DNA of 46,647 nucleotides from Acinetobacter sp. ANC 4470. Its GTDB lineage: Bacteria; Pseudomonadota; Gammaproteobacteria; Pseudomonadales; Moraxellaceae. The notes beneath the pieces are model-generated. The model did no database searches and was not told the DNA's origin. It saw nothing but the letters and a program-made list of their open reading frames with translations. Below are positions 20,441 through 29,473 of the stretch, in pieces; position 1 is the first letter of the stretch; each line of letters starts with the position of its first letter. The stretch covers positions 1 through 46,647 of the forward strand of contig NZ_NEGC01000013.1 of the NCBI RefSeq assembly GCF_002135335.1. The letters run 5' to 3'. Both the position numbers and the translations under genes were made by a program.

Positions 20441-21820
20441 TCAACTTTGCAGCAAACGCTGCAAGTTTTTATAGTCTTCATTAAAGATCGGATCTTGTTC
20501 ACGAAGGCTGAGTACTTTCTCACAAGCATGCATCACGGTACTGTGATCACGCCCCCCGAATGCCATACCAATTTCAGGAAAACTATCGCCGGTAAGTTCA
20601 CGTGCAAGCCCCATAGCCAACTGACGTGGACGTGCATAAATACGGGTACGTTTAGGGCCCACAATTTCTTTTAATGGAATGCGAAAATATTCACTCACCA
20701 CGCGCTGAATATTTTCAGTACTGATGGTTCTCGCACGAATCGCCAACACATCTTTTAACGATTCACGCACTACATCCAAATCAATCGATGTACCTTTAAA
20801 ACGAGAAATAGCAACTACTTTATTGAGTGCACCTTCAAGCTCACGCACATTGGCCACGACTTGTTGTGCGACAAACAATGCACAATTACGCGGTAAATCT
20901 ACGCCATTGCTTTCGGCTTTTTTCAACAAAATTTCAATACGAGTTTCAATATCTGGTGGCTCTACACCAACCGATAAGCCCCAAGAAAAACGAGAAACCA
21001 AACGTGCATCAAGTTCTGTGAGTTCTTTAGGATAACGATCAGAAGTCAAAATAATCTGCTTCGATTCATCCAGTAATGCGTTAAAAGTATAAAAGAATTC
21101 CACCAAACTGGCTTCTTTACCAGCAAGTAAATGAATATCATCGACCAATAGCAAATCTAAAGAACGACAGTTTTTCTTAAACTCTTCAACTTTGCCTTGT
21201 TGTAAAGAACTGACAAAATCTTGGACAAAACTCTCTGCGGTCATATACATGACACGTGCATTGGGTTTTGCTTGTAATAAAGCATTCCCCACAGCCTGCA
21301 TTAAATGCGTTTTACCTAAACCTGTCGGGCCATATAAAAATAAAGGGTTATGTTGAGAAGCCCCTAATTGAGTGAGTACTTTACGACAAGTTTCCGCCGC
21401 CATTTGGTTAGAACGACCTTCAACAAATAACGAAAAAGTAAATAAGGGGTTTAATAAACGTTTACGACTATTTTTTACTGTTGATTCTTCTTTTTCTTTT
21501 CGTGGTTTAACCATTACAGCGGGAGCAGATTGTAATGCAGCAGTTGTCGTTGCAGGCTGTTCGTTGGCTGACAAAATTGCACCTGGACGAGAATCCACCA
21601 AAATTTCAACTTTACGTACCCGACCTTCCGACATTTGTTCTGCCAAAATCGTGATTAATTCAAGATGATGCTCTTGAATATAACGTGTCCAATAAGGATT
21701 TGGCGCATACAGTCTTAATGTGTCGTTAAGCTCTTCTGCAATCAAAGGGCGAATCCACATTGTAAAGACATTCCCCGAAAGCTCTTGTCGCAAACGAGTT
21801 AAACAGTCTGTCCAAAGCAT
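20441..21820 (-). CDS. dnaA: Chromosomal replication initiator protein DnaA
   Basis: A 459-residue initiator. Domain I is at 1-80, a variable linker covers about 85-125, and the AAA+ core has Walker A GPTGLGKT (164-171) and Walker B LLLVDD (223-228). The C-terminal DNA-binding domain ends with GRDHSTVMHACEKV, which reads the DnaA box. AGGGG lies about six bases before the ATG. A perfect DnaA box (21897-21905) in its upstream region suggests autoregulation. It is transcribed leftward away from oriC. Confidence 0.98.
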   Translation of the reverse strand: MLWTDCLTRLRQELSGNVFTMWIRPLIAEELNDTLRLYAPNPYWTRYIQEHHLELITILAEQMSEGRVRKVEILVDSRPGAILSANEQPATTTAALQSAPAVMVKPRKEKEESTVKNSRKRLLNPLFTFSLFVEGRSNQMAAETCRKVLTQLGASQHNPLFLYGPTGLGKTHLMQAVGNALLQAKPNARVMYMTAESFVQDFVSSLQQGKVEEFKKNCRSLDLLLVDDIHLLAGKEASLVEFFYTFNALLDESKQIILTSDRYPKELTELDARLVSRFSWGLSVGVEPPDIETRIEILLKKAESNGVDLPRNCALFVAQQVVANVRELEGALNKVVAISRFKGTSIDLDVVRESLKDVLAIRARTISTENIQRVVSEYFRIPLKEIVGPKRTRIYARPRQLAMGLARELTGDSFPEIGMAFGGRDHSTVMHACEKVLSLREQDPIFNEDYKNLQRLLQS

Positions 21821-22477
21821 GTGAAACCCCTATTTATTCCATTATTTATAAAAAAACCATTTAAGCCCGTCTAAGCGGGTCGCCATTCTATCGAAGTTAT
21901 CCACATCTGTCATGGCAAAATTAAGGAAATATCATCCAAAAAAGAAATCTCAGTTTAAATTTAAACTTAAAGCGAGATGAGGATAAGTTTACCCGCAAGC
22001 TGTGGATAAAATATAGCATAAAGTTATCCACAAAATAATAACACTATAGAAACATAGTTACCCACAACATAATATGCTGTTTATAAAAAATAAAAAGTGC
22101 TTTTCCACAGGAAAATTGCCCCCTAATAGTAATAAATTTAAATTTATAAATTTGAATTTAATAATAAGAGCGGAACGACATGGGGATAACTCGCAATGGT
22201 TTAAATTTAAATTCAGAATAAAAAAGATTGATGTTATTGGTACTGGGTTGTGGATAATATTGTGAATATTTCTGTTTATAACTTATATTACCTTATTAAT
22301 CAATGATTTATGTTGTGTGTAAATTTAAAACAACTTTAAATCAATTCAAAAATTCTGATGATCTTAATTTAAAAAAAAAGACTTATATTTGAAAGAAAGT
22401 TTATTTTGATTGACAGCTCATCATATGAGCACTAAAATCGCGAACCTTCATAGAAAGATCATTTTTGGAGTTTCGAT
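21821..22477. other. oriC: Chromosomal replication origin oriC
   Basis: The dnaA-rpmH intergenic region. Perfect DnaA boxes: 21897-21905, 22001-22009, 22024-22032 and 22249-22257. One-mismatch boxes: 21978-21986, 22058-22066, 22101-22109 and 22181-22189. AT-rich tracts at about 22130-22165 and 22318-22380 are candidate unwinding elements. TTTAAATTTAAA-type motifs occur at 21954-21965, 22134-22146, 22200-22214 and 22321-22329. Only two GATC sites are seen in the whole region (near 22358 and 22457), so Dam/SeqA control of the E. coli kind is unlikely. Confidence 0.9.
22410..22438 (+). promoter_or_regulatory. rpmH promoter with palindromic spacer
   Basis: TTGACA (22410-22415), a 17-bp spacer and TAAAAT (22433-22438). 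The spacer contains the inverted repeat GCTCAT-CAT-ATGAGC (22416-22430), which could be an operator. Confidence 0.7.
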
Positions 22478-22612
22478 ATGAAACGTACATTCCAACCATC
22501 TGAATTAAAGCGTAAGCGTGTTCATGGTTTCCGTGCTCGTATGGCGACTAAAGCTGGCCGTCAAGTATTAGCTCGTCGTCGTGCAAAAGGTCGTAGTAGC
22601 TTAACTGTTTAA
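22478..22612 (+). CDS. rpmH: 50S ribosomal protein L34
   Basis: A 44-residue protein, [14 protein letters not shown]... ending SSLTV, the standard L34 sequence and length. GGAG at 22467-22470 lies seven bases before ATG 22478. It is the first gene of the rpmH-rnpA-yidD-yidC unit on the right side of oriC. Confidence 0.98.
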   Translation: MKRTFQPSELKRKRVHGFRARMATKAGRQVLARRRAKGRSSLTV

Positions 22613-22641
22613 TTAGTTAAGTTATTACGATTTTGGGTGTT

Positions 22642-23031
22642 ATGACACTTTATGGCTTCAGCACAGACGTACGTATACGCTGTGCTGCCGATTATAAAAA
22701 TGTGTTTGATGGTGCGCTTTTTAAAGTGCATCAACCCCATTTCTTATTTTTGGCAAAAAATTCCGAGCAGCCTTCAAGCCGTTTGGGTATTGTTGTTGCC
22801 AAGAAAAAAGTGCGTCGTGCACATGAAAGAAATAGAGTAAAACGTCTTGCTCGCGAAAGTTTTCGCCTACATCAACAGCAATTAGATTTATTAGATATTG
22901 TGGTCATGCCTAAAGTAGGCATTGAAGCAATTCCTAATGCAGAATTGCAGCAGCAATTACAATTTGCTTGGCAGAAATTGCAACGCCTTGCCAATAAGCA
23001 TAAAAAGATAGCTCCCTCCCCACAAAAGTAG
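22642..23031 (+). CDS. rnpA: Ribonuclease P protein component
   Basis: A 129-residue basic protein from ATG 22642 (an upstream TTG 22633 is in frame but gives only three extra residues). The RNase P signature region [16 protein letters not shown] is at about 62-77. It binds the catalytic RNA M1 and helps cleave tRNA 5' leaders. It is 29 bp after rpmH, as in most bacteria. Confidence 0.95.
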   Translation: MTLYGFSTDVRIRCAADYKNVFDGALFKVHQPHFLFLAKNSEQPSSRLGIVVAKKKVRRAHERNRVKRLARESFRLHQQQLDLLDIVVMPKVGIEAIPNAELQQQLQFAWQKLQRLANKHKKIAPSPQK

Positions 23032-23040
23032 AGATGGCCA

Positions 23041-23361
23041 ATGGTACGTTTACTGCATTGGTTGATTCGATTCTATCAGATCGCGATTAGTCCTTTATTG
23101 GGACCCCGCTGTCGTTATATTCCAACATGTTCTCAATACACTTTAGAAGCAGTCCATTCTTATGGTGCTGTGCGTGGTGCGTGGTTAGCTACAAAACGTA
23201 TTTGTCGTTGTCATCCTTGGGGTGGTTCGGGGTATGATCCTGTTCCCCAGAAAGCAATTCGTTTTATTTCATTTCAGCAAATAGATTCTCAAATGCTTCA
23301 CGTTGTTGTACCCTTTCGTGATCGTTTATTGAACCGAAATCACTCTAACTACTTGGGATAA
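23041..23361 (+). CDS. yidD: Membrane protein insertion efficiency factor YidD
   Basis: A 106-residue protein with the family pattern: [30 protein letters not shown], then [15 protein letters not shown]. The cysteines and the amphipathic N-terminal helix are typical. It lies between rnpA and yidC (nine bases after rnpA, five before yidC), the usual place. The C-terminal tail of about 25 residues after the conserved part is longer than in E. coli. Confidence 0.93.
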   Translation: MVRLLHWLIRFYQIAISPLLGPRCRYIPTCSQYTLEAVHSYGAVRGAWLATKRICRCHPWGGSGYDPVPQKAIRFISFQQIDSQMLHVVVPFRDRLLNRNHSNYLG

Positions 23362-23366
23362 TAGAT

Positions 23367-25121
23367 ATGCAACAATGGGCCAGGTTTGCAATTCTAGGGG
23401 CCATGTTTGTCGTCGCATATTTGCTTATTTTGGCATGGCAAAAAGATTATGGTCATGCAGAAACCAAACCTCAGCAAGAAGCTGCGGTCGTTTCGCATGA
23501 AGTATCTGCAGATTTACCAAATGGTCAAACAGCTACTGCAGCGTCTGACATGCCTCAAGCAAATATTGCAACTCAGCAAACAACAACAGATGCTACGGCA
23601 CCTGTAAGTCAACAGCTTATTTCAGTACAAACTGACCTTTATCATCTTTGGATTAATCCTAAAGGTGGTGACATTGTTCGTATTGAATTATTGAACCATG
23701 ATAAAAATAAAGACAGTGATCAACCGTTTGTCATGCTGGAAAGCGATGCAAAACGTACTTACGTTGCTCAGTCTGGTTTGATTGGTTTAAATGGGCCAGA
23801 CAGTAACCGTAATGGCCGCCCTGTTTATGAGATTGAAAAAGCATCTTATAACTTAGCGGATGCCAAAGCAGAAAAAACTGAAGATGGTAAAGTTGTTAAA
23901 GTTTTATCTGTGCCAATGGTTTATAAAACGGCTGATGGTGTGGAAATCATCAAAACATTTACCTTTAAACAAGGTGAATACCCGATTATTGTGAACCACA
24001 AAATTGTCAACCGTAGTGCAGGCAATTGGCAAGGTCAGATGTTTGGTCAAATCAAACGTGATAATTCGGATGATCCAGGTAAATCAGACCAAGGTATTTT
24101 CACCCTAGGAACATTCCTTGGAGGTGCTTGGGGTTCGCCTGAAGAACATTACAACAAGCTTAAATTTGCCAACTTCAATGAAGAAAAATTGAATGTAGAA
24201 GCAAAAGGTGGCTGGGTTGCAATGGTTCAACACTATTTTGTGAGTGCTTGGATTCCAGGTGATCTTAAACTGACTCAAGCTGATGGTCAGCCTTATAGTG
24301 CGAAATTAGAATCGCGTCAATCAACAGACAACATGAATATTATCGGTTTTACTTCACCGATGATTAATGTGCCTGCTGGTACTGCGGCTGAATTGGATGC
24401 GACGTTCTATTCAGGTCCTAAAGTTCAATCTGAGTTAAAAGATCTTGCTGTTGGTTTAAACCAAACTGTTGATTATGGTTGGTTATGGCCAATTGCGAAA
24501 TTATTGTTCCTTGGTCTTCAATTCTTCCATAACATTGTGGGGAACTGGGGCTGGTCAATTATCTTATTGACTGTATTGGTGAAACTGATTCTTTGGCCAT
24601 TGTCGTCTAAGAGCTACCGCTCTATGGCGAAAATGCGTGTGATTGCACCTGAAATGCAACGCATGAAAGAAGAGTTTGGTGAAGACCGTATGCGTTTCTC
24701 TCAAGAAATGATGGCACTGTATAAGCGTGAACAAGTTAACCCATTATCAGGTTGCTTGCCATTGCTATTACAAATGCCAATTTTCTTAGCCTTGTACTGG
24801 GTATTGATGGAGTCTGTAGAACTTCGTCACGCACCTTGGTTAGGCTGGATTCAAGATTTGTCTGCAATGGATCCGTGGTTTATCCTGCCGTTATTGATGG
24901 GTGCAACCATGTTTATTCAGCAGTCTTTAAATCCACAACCGGCTGATCCAATGCAGGCGAAAGTCTTCAAAATCATGCCAATTATCTTCACTGTATTTAT
25001 GTTGTTCTTCCCTGCGGGCTTGGTGTTGTACTGGATTGTCAATAACAGTATCACCATCTTGCAACAAAGTTTGATCAACAAAGCTGTTGAAAAAGACCGT
25101 GCCAAACGCGAAGTTGTTTAA
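23367..25121 (+). CDS. yidC: Membrane protein insertase YidC
   Basis: A 584-residue Oxa1/YidC/Alb3 protein. An N-terminal anchor (about 5-24) is followed by a linker rich in Gln, Ala and Thr, a large periplasmic beta domain (about 80-350) and the conserved core of five transmembrane helices (from about 365), with the cytoplasmic hairpin YRSMAKMRVIAPEMQRMKEEFG and LSGCLPLLLQMPIFLALYWVL. It ends in a short basic tail. It inserts and folds inner membrane proteins with or without SecYEG. Confidence 0.97.
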   Translation: MQQWARFAILGAMFVVAYLLILAWQKDYGHAETKPQQEAAVVSHEVSADLPNGQTATAASDMPQANIATQQTTTDATAPVSQQLISVQTDLYHLWINPKGGDIVRIELLNHDKNKDSDQPFVMLESDAKRTYVAQSGLIGLNGPDSNRNGRPVYEIEKASYNLADAKAEKTEDGKVVKVLSVPMVYKTADGVEIIKTFTFKQGEYPIIVNHKIVNRSAGNWQGQMFGQIKRDNSDDPGKSDQGIFTLGTFLGGAWGSPEEHYNKLKFANFNEEKLNVEAKGGWVAMVQHYFVSAWIPGDLKLTQADGQPYSAKLESRQSTDNMNIIGFTSPMINVPAGTAAELDATFYSGPKVQSELKDLAVGLNQTVDYGWLWPIAKLLFLGLQFFHNIVGNWGWSIILLTVLVKLILWPLSSKSYRSMAKMRVIAPEMQRMKEEFGEDRMRFSQEMMALYKREQVNPLSGCLPLLLQMPIFLALYWVLMESVELRHAPWLGWIQDLSAMDPWFILPLLMGATMFIQQSLNPQPADPMQAKVFKIMPIIFTVFMLFFPAGLVLYWIVNNSITILQQSLINKAVEKDRAKREVV

Positions 25122-25147
25122 TTACGACTGATTGCGAATAGCTGAAT

Positions 25148-25186
25148 AAATCCGCTTAAGATGGTAATCTTAGGCGGATTTTTATT
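25148..25186 (+). terminator. Intrinsic terminator of the rpmH-yidC unit
   Basis: ATCCGCTTAAGAT (25150-25162) and ATCTTAGGCGGAT (25167-25179) pair with one G-U, loop GGTA, then a T run. It precedes mnmE, which starts 35 bp later. Confidence 0.8.
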
Positions 25187-25220
25187 TGGCTGTGATTTAG
25201 GATTTTTTGAGGTGAATTTT

Positions 25221-26576
25221 ATGCAAAACCGAACAACGATTGCTGCAATTGCAACTCCACCTGGGCGTGGAGGGGTTGGTGTCATTCGTCTGTCAGGTCC
25301 TAAATCCTATGCCATTGCCGAAGCTTTGACACAAAAAAACCTACCGAAGGCACGCTTTGCTGGTTTTCGTCAGTTTTATGATGCTGCTGGCGAGGTGATG
25401 GATGAAGGCTTAGCCATTTGCTTTCCAAATCCACATTCATTTACGGGTGAAGATGTGGTTGAGTTGCAAGGGCATGGTGGTCCTGTTATTCAAAATGCTT
25501 TGCTGGCACGGTTGCTTGAGTTGGGGGCGATTGCAGCTAAAGCGGGTGAATTTTCGATGCGTGCTTTTGAAAATGGCAAACTCGATTTGGTTCAAGCCGA
25601 AGCCATTGCTGACTTAATTGATGCAACTTCACAAGCTGCGGCTCGTTCTGCGGTGCGTTCTTTACAAGGTGCATTTTCAACGCGTGTAAACACCGTGTTA
25701 GAAAAACTGATTCATTTGCGTTTACATGTCGAGGCTGCGATTGACTTTCCAGAAGAAGAAATTGATTTTTTGGCTGATGGTAAAATTCTAGCGCTATTAC
25801 AAGATGTGCAAAGCTCAGTTGCGGCAGTACAAGCCTCGGCACGTCAAGGTCAGTTGCTGCGTGAAGGTTTACAGGTAGTGATTGCAGGGAAACCCAATGC
25901 GGGAAAATCGTCGTTGTTGAATACCCTAGCAGGGAATGAGCGTGCCATTGTCACGGCTATTGCAGGTACAACACGCGATGTATTACATGAAAAAATTAGC
26001 TTAAATGGTTTGCCCATTACCCTCACTGATACTGCCGGTTTACGTGAAACGGGTGATATTGTGGAAAAAGAAGGCATTCGCCGCGCGATTAAAGAGATTG
26101 AACAAGCCGACTTGTTATTGTTGGTGTATGACTTAAGCCAAGGCGAAGACCCTTTGCTATTGGCACAGAATTATTTTGCCGAGCATCTTGAACCAAAACG
26201 TTTAATGTTAATTGCTAATAAGTGTGATTTAACCCATGCTACGGCAGATATTAGTGATTATCAGGGCTTCCGTCATATTACTGTGTCAGCTAAGCAAGAA
26301 ACTGGCGTTCAATCGCTAATAGATGCGATTACAGCGCATGCAGGCTTCCAACCAGAAGAAGATACCTTTATTGCCCGTACACGTCATTTAGACGCAATGA
26401 AGCGTACGCAGGTGTATTTGACTGAAGCGCATGAGCAGTTGGTAGTGTATCAAGCGGGTGAGTTGGTGGCTGAGTCTTTGCGTCTGGCACAAAATGCCTT
26501 GGCAGAAATCACTGGTGAATTTAGTGCCGATGATTTATTAGGCAAAATTTTTGGATCATTCTGTATTGGAAAGTAA
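25221..26576 (+). CDS. mnmE: tRNA modification GTPase MnmE
   Basis: A 451-residue protein from ATG 25221 with GAGG eight bases upstream; the longer frame to 25161 overlaps the terminator. The N-terminal folate-binding domain begins TTIAAIATPPGRGGVGVIRLSG. The G domain has GKPNAGKSS, DTAGLRETGD and NKCD, and the C-terminus is FCIGK with the essential cysteine. With MnmG it modifies the wobble uridine of certain tRNAs. It is transcribed from within or after the terminator region, so its promoter must lie close by. Confidence 0.97.
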   Translation: MQNRTTIAAIATPPGRGGVGVIRLSGPKSYAIAEALTQKNLPKARFAGFRQFYDAAGEVMDEGLAICFPNPHSFTGEDVVELQGHGGPVIQNALLARLLELGAIAAKAGEFSMRAFENGKLDLVQAEAIADLIDATSQAAARSAVRSLQGAFSTRVNTVLEKLIHLRLHVEAAIDFPEEEIDFLADGKILALLQDVQSSVAAVQASARQGQLLREGLQVVIAGKPNAGKSSLLNTLAGNERAIVTAIAGTTRDVLHEKISLNGLPITLTDTAGLRETGDIVEKEGIRRAIKEIEQADLLLLVYDLSQGEDPLLLAQNYFAEHLEPKRLMLIANKCDLTHATADISDYQGFRHITVSAKQETGVQSLIDAITAHAGFQPEEDTFIARTRHLDAMKRTQVYLTEAHEQLVVYQAGELVAESLRLAQNALAEITGEFSADDLLGKIFGSFCIGK

Positions 26577-26596
26577 TGCATAAAAGAATCAATTAA

Positions 26597-26620
26597 AGGG
26601 CATATTCGATGCCCTTTTTA
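26597..26620 (+). terminator. Intrinsic terminator of mnmE
   Basis: AGGGCAT (26597-26603) pairs with ATGCCCT (26609-26615), followed by five T and AT-rich sequence, 20 bp after the stop codon. Confidence 0.8.
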
Positions 26621-26731
26621 TTTTTAAAAGTTGATAAACAGCAGATAGATGATGTTGCACGACAATTTCTAGGTAAAAGATGTGCGGTAAAAAAAGTAAA
26701 ACAGCATTTACGTCATAACATTGATGAATGA
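26609..26731 (+). CDS. Possible short ORF or gene remnant
   Basis: A 40-codon open frame (starts MPFLFLKVDKQQ, ends RHNIDE) beginning inside the mnmE terminator. No ribosome site is seen and the start overlaps the terminator stem, so it may be a decayed fragment of a longer gene or chance. I recognise no family. Confidence 0.15.
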   Translation: MPFLFLKVDKQQIDDVARQFLGKRCAVKKVKQHLRHNIDE

Positions 26732-26785
26732 ATAGCCACCGATTTTGTAAATTCTTTACAGTCCAAACTTTTCTAAAATCGATTT

Positions 26786-26817
26786 AAAAAATAACCTTCA
26801 TTTGAAGGCTATTTTTT
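26786..26817 (-). terminator. Intrinsic terminator of the MFS gene
   Basis: AAAAAATAACCTTCA and TGAAGGCTATTTTTT form a 15-bp stem with one wobble pair. It overlaps the stop codon region of the minus-strand gene that ends at 26809. Confidence 0.75.
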
Positions 26818-27990
26818 AAATGATGAAATTTTCTTATGCCAAACAAGTAAAGCTAGGCAGAGTAAACCAACGCCTATACAAAAGCCTAAAACACCGATGG
26901 TTAAACCAAAATGATCTGCTAAATAACCCACGGTAATAATGGGCACAATCGTGCCTAAATAAGCAATAAATAAATAAGTCGACATCACCGCTGCACGGTT
27001 ATCTGCGCTAGTCATTTGGTGAATTAAACCAAATGCACCTAATAAGCCTAAGCCATGTCCTACACCCACCAAAATATCGCTGATAAAGAATAAAATGCTC
27101 CACTGCATACTCATACATAAGCTGAGTAAAATAAAACTGAGCACCAAGGACATCAGCCCTAAAGTTAAGCTTTTAGCAGCAGGAAGATCTTTAGCAAAAA
27201 ACTGTACTAAAGCAGAAACCAGTAAAATACTAGAAATTGCAGTGCCACTAATTAAAGGTCCATGCCAAGGAATTAAATCTTTAACAAAAGAAGGTGATAG
27301 GGATGCAAATAAACTAAATGCGCCAAAAGCACAGAATGCGGTGAAACCTGCAATAAAAAATAAGGCTTTATGTTGGGCTTCTGGAGTTTCTAAATGCGGT
27401 GCAATTGAAAAAGGCTGAGCTTTAAACTGTGGTACTTTTAGCCAAAATAAACCGAAAAAGCATAAAATTGCAGCTGCAATAATGGGTAAATAAGGTGTTG
27501 TTAAGGGGGAAGTCGAAAATTGTGCAATTAATCCACCAGTAAACGGACCCAATCCAAAACCAATAACCGTAATGATCGAACTTAACTGGGGTGCATTTTG
27601 TTTATGACGGTCTGGAATAGTGGTAATGAGACCTAGCATTGCAGAAGTGCTAATGAGCCCTGAGGCAATACCAATAATAAAACGCCCGAAAGCCAACCAA
27701 GCTGCATTAGGTGCAATTGAGGAAATGGCTAAGCCTAAAATGACAAAAATGATCCCGATTTGTAAGGTACGTAGAAATCCTAAACTGTTGCTGATACGAC
27801 CTAGGAAGAGCAAGGTTGCCAGACAACCAAACATATAGGCAACAAAGATATAGGTAATATGGCTGGGTAGCAGATGCCAGAGTTCTTGATAAATCGGATA
27901 CAAAGGGCTGGCGAGTGCAGTTCCAATAGTTCCAATACAAAGTGCCAAGCTGACCATTAAAAATGGTCGCCATGATTGTTGAGTAGTCAT
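26809..27990 (-). CDS. Major facilitator superfamily transporter
   Basis: A 393-residue protein with about twelve hydrophobic segments and an even two-half layout. Early residues show PLYPIYQELW and the cytoplasmic loop after helix 2 has the MFS-A-like FLGRISNSLGFLRTL. It resembles drug or sugar exporters, but the substrate cannot be inferred. It is convergent with mnmE and lies downstream of dmeR in the same direction; the 120-bp gap between them could allow cotranscription, but a link to metals is only positional. Confidence 0.85.
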   Translation of the reverse strand: MTTQQSWRPFLMVSLALCIGTIGTALASPLYPIYQELWHLLPSHITYIFVAYMFGCLATLLFLGRISNSLGFLRTLQIGIIFVILGLAISSIAPNAAWLAFGRFIIGIASGLISTSAMLGLITTIPDRHKQNAPQLSSIITVIGFGLGPFTGGLIAQFSTSPLTTPYLPIIAAAILCFFGLFWLKVPQFKAQPFSIAPHLETPEAQHKALFFIAGFTAFCAFGAFSLFASLSPSFVKDLIPWHGPLISGTAISSILLVSALVQFFAKDLPAAKSLTLGLMSLVLSFILLSLCMSMQWSILFFISDILVGVGHGLGLLGAFGLIHQMTSADNRAAVMSTYLFIAYLGTIVPIITVGYLADHFGLTIGVLGFCIGVGLLCLALLVWHKKISSFKK

Positions 27991-28110
27991 GTATAGTCAC
28001 AGAAATATTCACTAAATCTAAAAAATAGCGAATATTTGGAGAGAAAAATAAGAAGAGTTATAGATTAGTTCTTCTTCAACGACCGCGTCAATTTATAAGA
28101 TGTAAATTAT

Positions 28111-28377
28111 TTAACCATAACGCTTTAATAATTTTAAAAATTCAGCCAGTTCATGTTCATTAACTTCTGTATGTTCAGTAATCACGTGATGGCGCAAATG
28201 TGATTCAATTAATTCATTCATTAAACCATTCACAGCTCCTTTAATTGCAGCGACTTGCTGTAACACAGCAATGCACGAGCTTTCAGGGCTATTTAAAGCT
28301 TGCTCTACCGCATTAATTTGTCCTTTTAAGCGTTTAACACGATTTTGAATTTTCTGATCTTGATGTAAATGAGCCAA
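28111..28377 (-). CDS. Ni/Co-sensing repressor, RcnR/CsoR family (DmeR-like)
   Basis: An 88-residue all-helical repressor of the CsoR/RcnR/FrmR family. The core VLQQVAAIKGAVNGLMNELIESH is nearly that of RcnR. The residues at the four positions that bind Ni/Co in E. coli RcnR are all present: His3, Cys35, His60 and His64. This fits a nickel/cobalt sensor rather than a copper or formaldehyde sensor. It is divergent from the CDF exporter gene, with a shared palindromic operator between them (28396-28420), so it probably represses both. GGAG is seven bases before the ATG. Confidence 0.88.
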   Translation of the reverse strand: MAHLHQDQKIQNRVKRLKGQINAVEQALNSPESSCIAVLQQVAAIKGAVNGLMNELIESHLRHHVITEHTEVNEHELAEFLKLLKRYG

Positions 28378-28395
28378 TACAATACTCCAAAAAAC

Positions 28396-28420
28396 AAATA
28401 TACTATGGGGTAGTATATTT
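28396..28420. promoter_or_regulatory. DmeR/RcnR-type operator
   Basis: AAATATACTA and TAGTATATTT are perfect 10-bp inverted arms around a 5-bp TGGGG centre. It contains TACT-ATGGGGT-AGTA, matching the G-tract type operator of RcnR proteins. Each arm has a TATATT that could be the -10 box of one of the two divergent genes. Confidence 0.8.
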
Positions 28421-28433
28421 TAGCACTAAGATT

Positions 28434-29336
28434 ATGCAAAAAGCCCCATTAACACGAACACACACTCATCAGTTTGATGAAGGTAATCCACTCGCACAAA
28501 AACGTATTCTATTCGCAACTATTCTAACGGCAGTCATGATGTTATTAGAAGTGATTGGTGGTTGGATTTACAATTCGATGGCTTTACTTGCTGATGGTTG
28601 GCATATGAGTTCGCATATGTTGGCATTGGGCTTGGCTTATTTTGCGTATCGCTCTGCACGTCATTATGCACAGGATAGCCGTTTTAGTTTTGGTACATGG
28701 AAAATTGAAATTTTAGCAGGTTATAGCAGTGCTATTTTATTGATGGTGGTGGCATTATTTATGGCCTTTCAGTCTATAGAACGACTATTTAATCCTGTCG
28801 ATATTCACTATAACCAAGCCATTCCAATTGCAATTTTGGGCTTGGTGATTAATCTGATCTGCGCTTGGCTACTGTATGATGATCACCATCATGAAAATGA
28901 GCATACTCATATACATCATGACTTAAATCAAAAAGCAGCCTTTATGCATGTAGTAGCTGATGCGGTCACTTCAATTTTTGCCATCATTGCTTTGTGCGCG
29001 GCGAAGTATTTAGATTGGAGTTTTCTCGATGCAGTATTAGGCATTGTGGGATCAATTCTTATCGCAAAATGGGCAATGGGTCTGATAAAAGAGACGGGTA
29101 AAACCTTACTTGATGCAGAAATGAACCATCCTGTGGTCGAGGAGATTCGTGAAGTGATTGCTGAGTTTCCTAAGGCTGAGATTACCGATTTGCATGTGTG
29201 GAAAGTTGGAAAAGGAAAATTTGCCTGTATTTTATCTTTAGTCACTGATTCCGATTTAAATGCAGACCAAGTTCGTGAGGCTTTATCTATTCATGATGAA
29301 ATCGTGCATATCTCGGTAGAAATAAATGCTCTGTAA
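28434..29336 (+). CDS. dmeF: Cation diffusion facilitator, Ni/Co efflux type (DmeF-like)
   Basis: A 300-residue CDF exporter with six predicted membrane helices. There is a His-rich N-terminus (THTHQF) and a second His-rich loop between helices 4 and 5 (DDHHHENEHTHIHHD). The C-terminal cytoplasmic domain is present (ITDLHVWKVGKGKFACILSLV). Family knowledge: DmeF exports cobalt and nickel and is controlled by DmeR. No clear ribosome site precedes ATG 28434 and the putative -10 is only about 14 bp away, so the mRNA may be leaderless or nearly so. Confidence 0.85.
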   Translation: MQKAPLTRTHTHQFDEGNPLAQKRILFATILTAVMMLLEVIGGWIYNSMALLADGWHMSSHMLALGLAYFAYRSARHYAQDSRFSFGTWKIEILAGYSSAILLMVVALFMAFQSIERLFNPVDIHYNQAIPIAILGLVINLICAWLLYDDHHHENEHTHIHHDLNQKAAFMHVVADAVTSIFAIIALCAAKYLDWSFLDAVLGIVGSILIAKWAMGLIKETGKTLLDAEMNHPVVEEIREVIAEFPKAEITDLHVWKVGKGKFACILSLVTDSDLNADQVREALSIHDEIVHISVEINAL

Positions 29337-29346
29337 AAAATGGACA

Positions 29347-29362
29347 TGTTCCACGTGAAACC
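29347..29362. promoter_or_regulatory. parS-like ParB binding site 3
   Basis: TGTTCCACGTGAAACC matches the parS consensus at 15 of 16 positions (last base differs), about 7 kb right of oriC in the gap between dmeF and the DsbC-like gene. Confidence 0.65.
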
Positions 29363-29473
29363 TTGAATCATGAAATATGTTTGGTTTAAGTAATGACGGT
29401 TAAAATTCACTAAAATTCTGCTTGGATTTTGAGTAGAATCGCGTTGAATAATTTGAACCTTTGAGTAAAAAAC

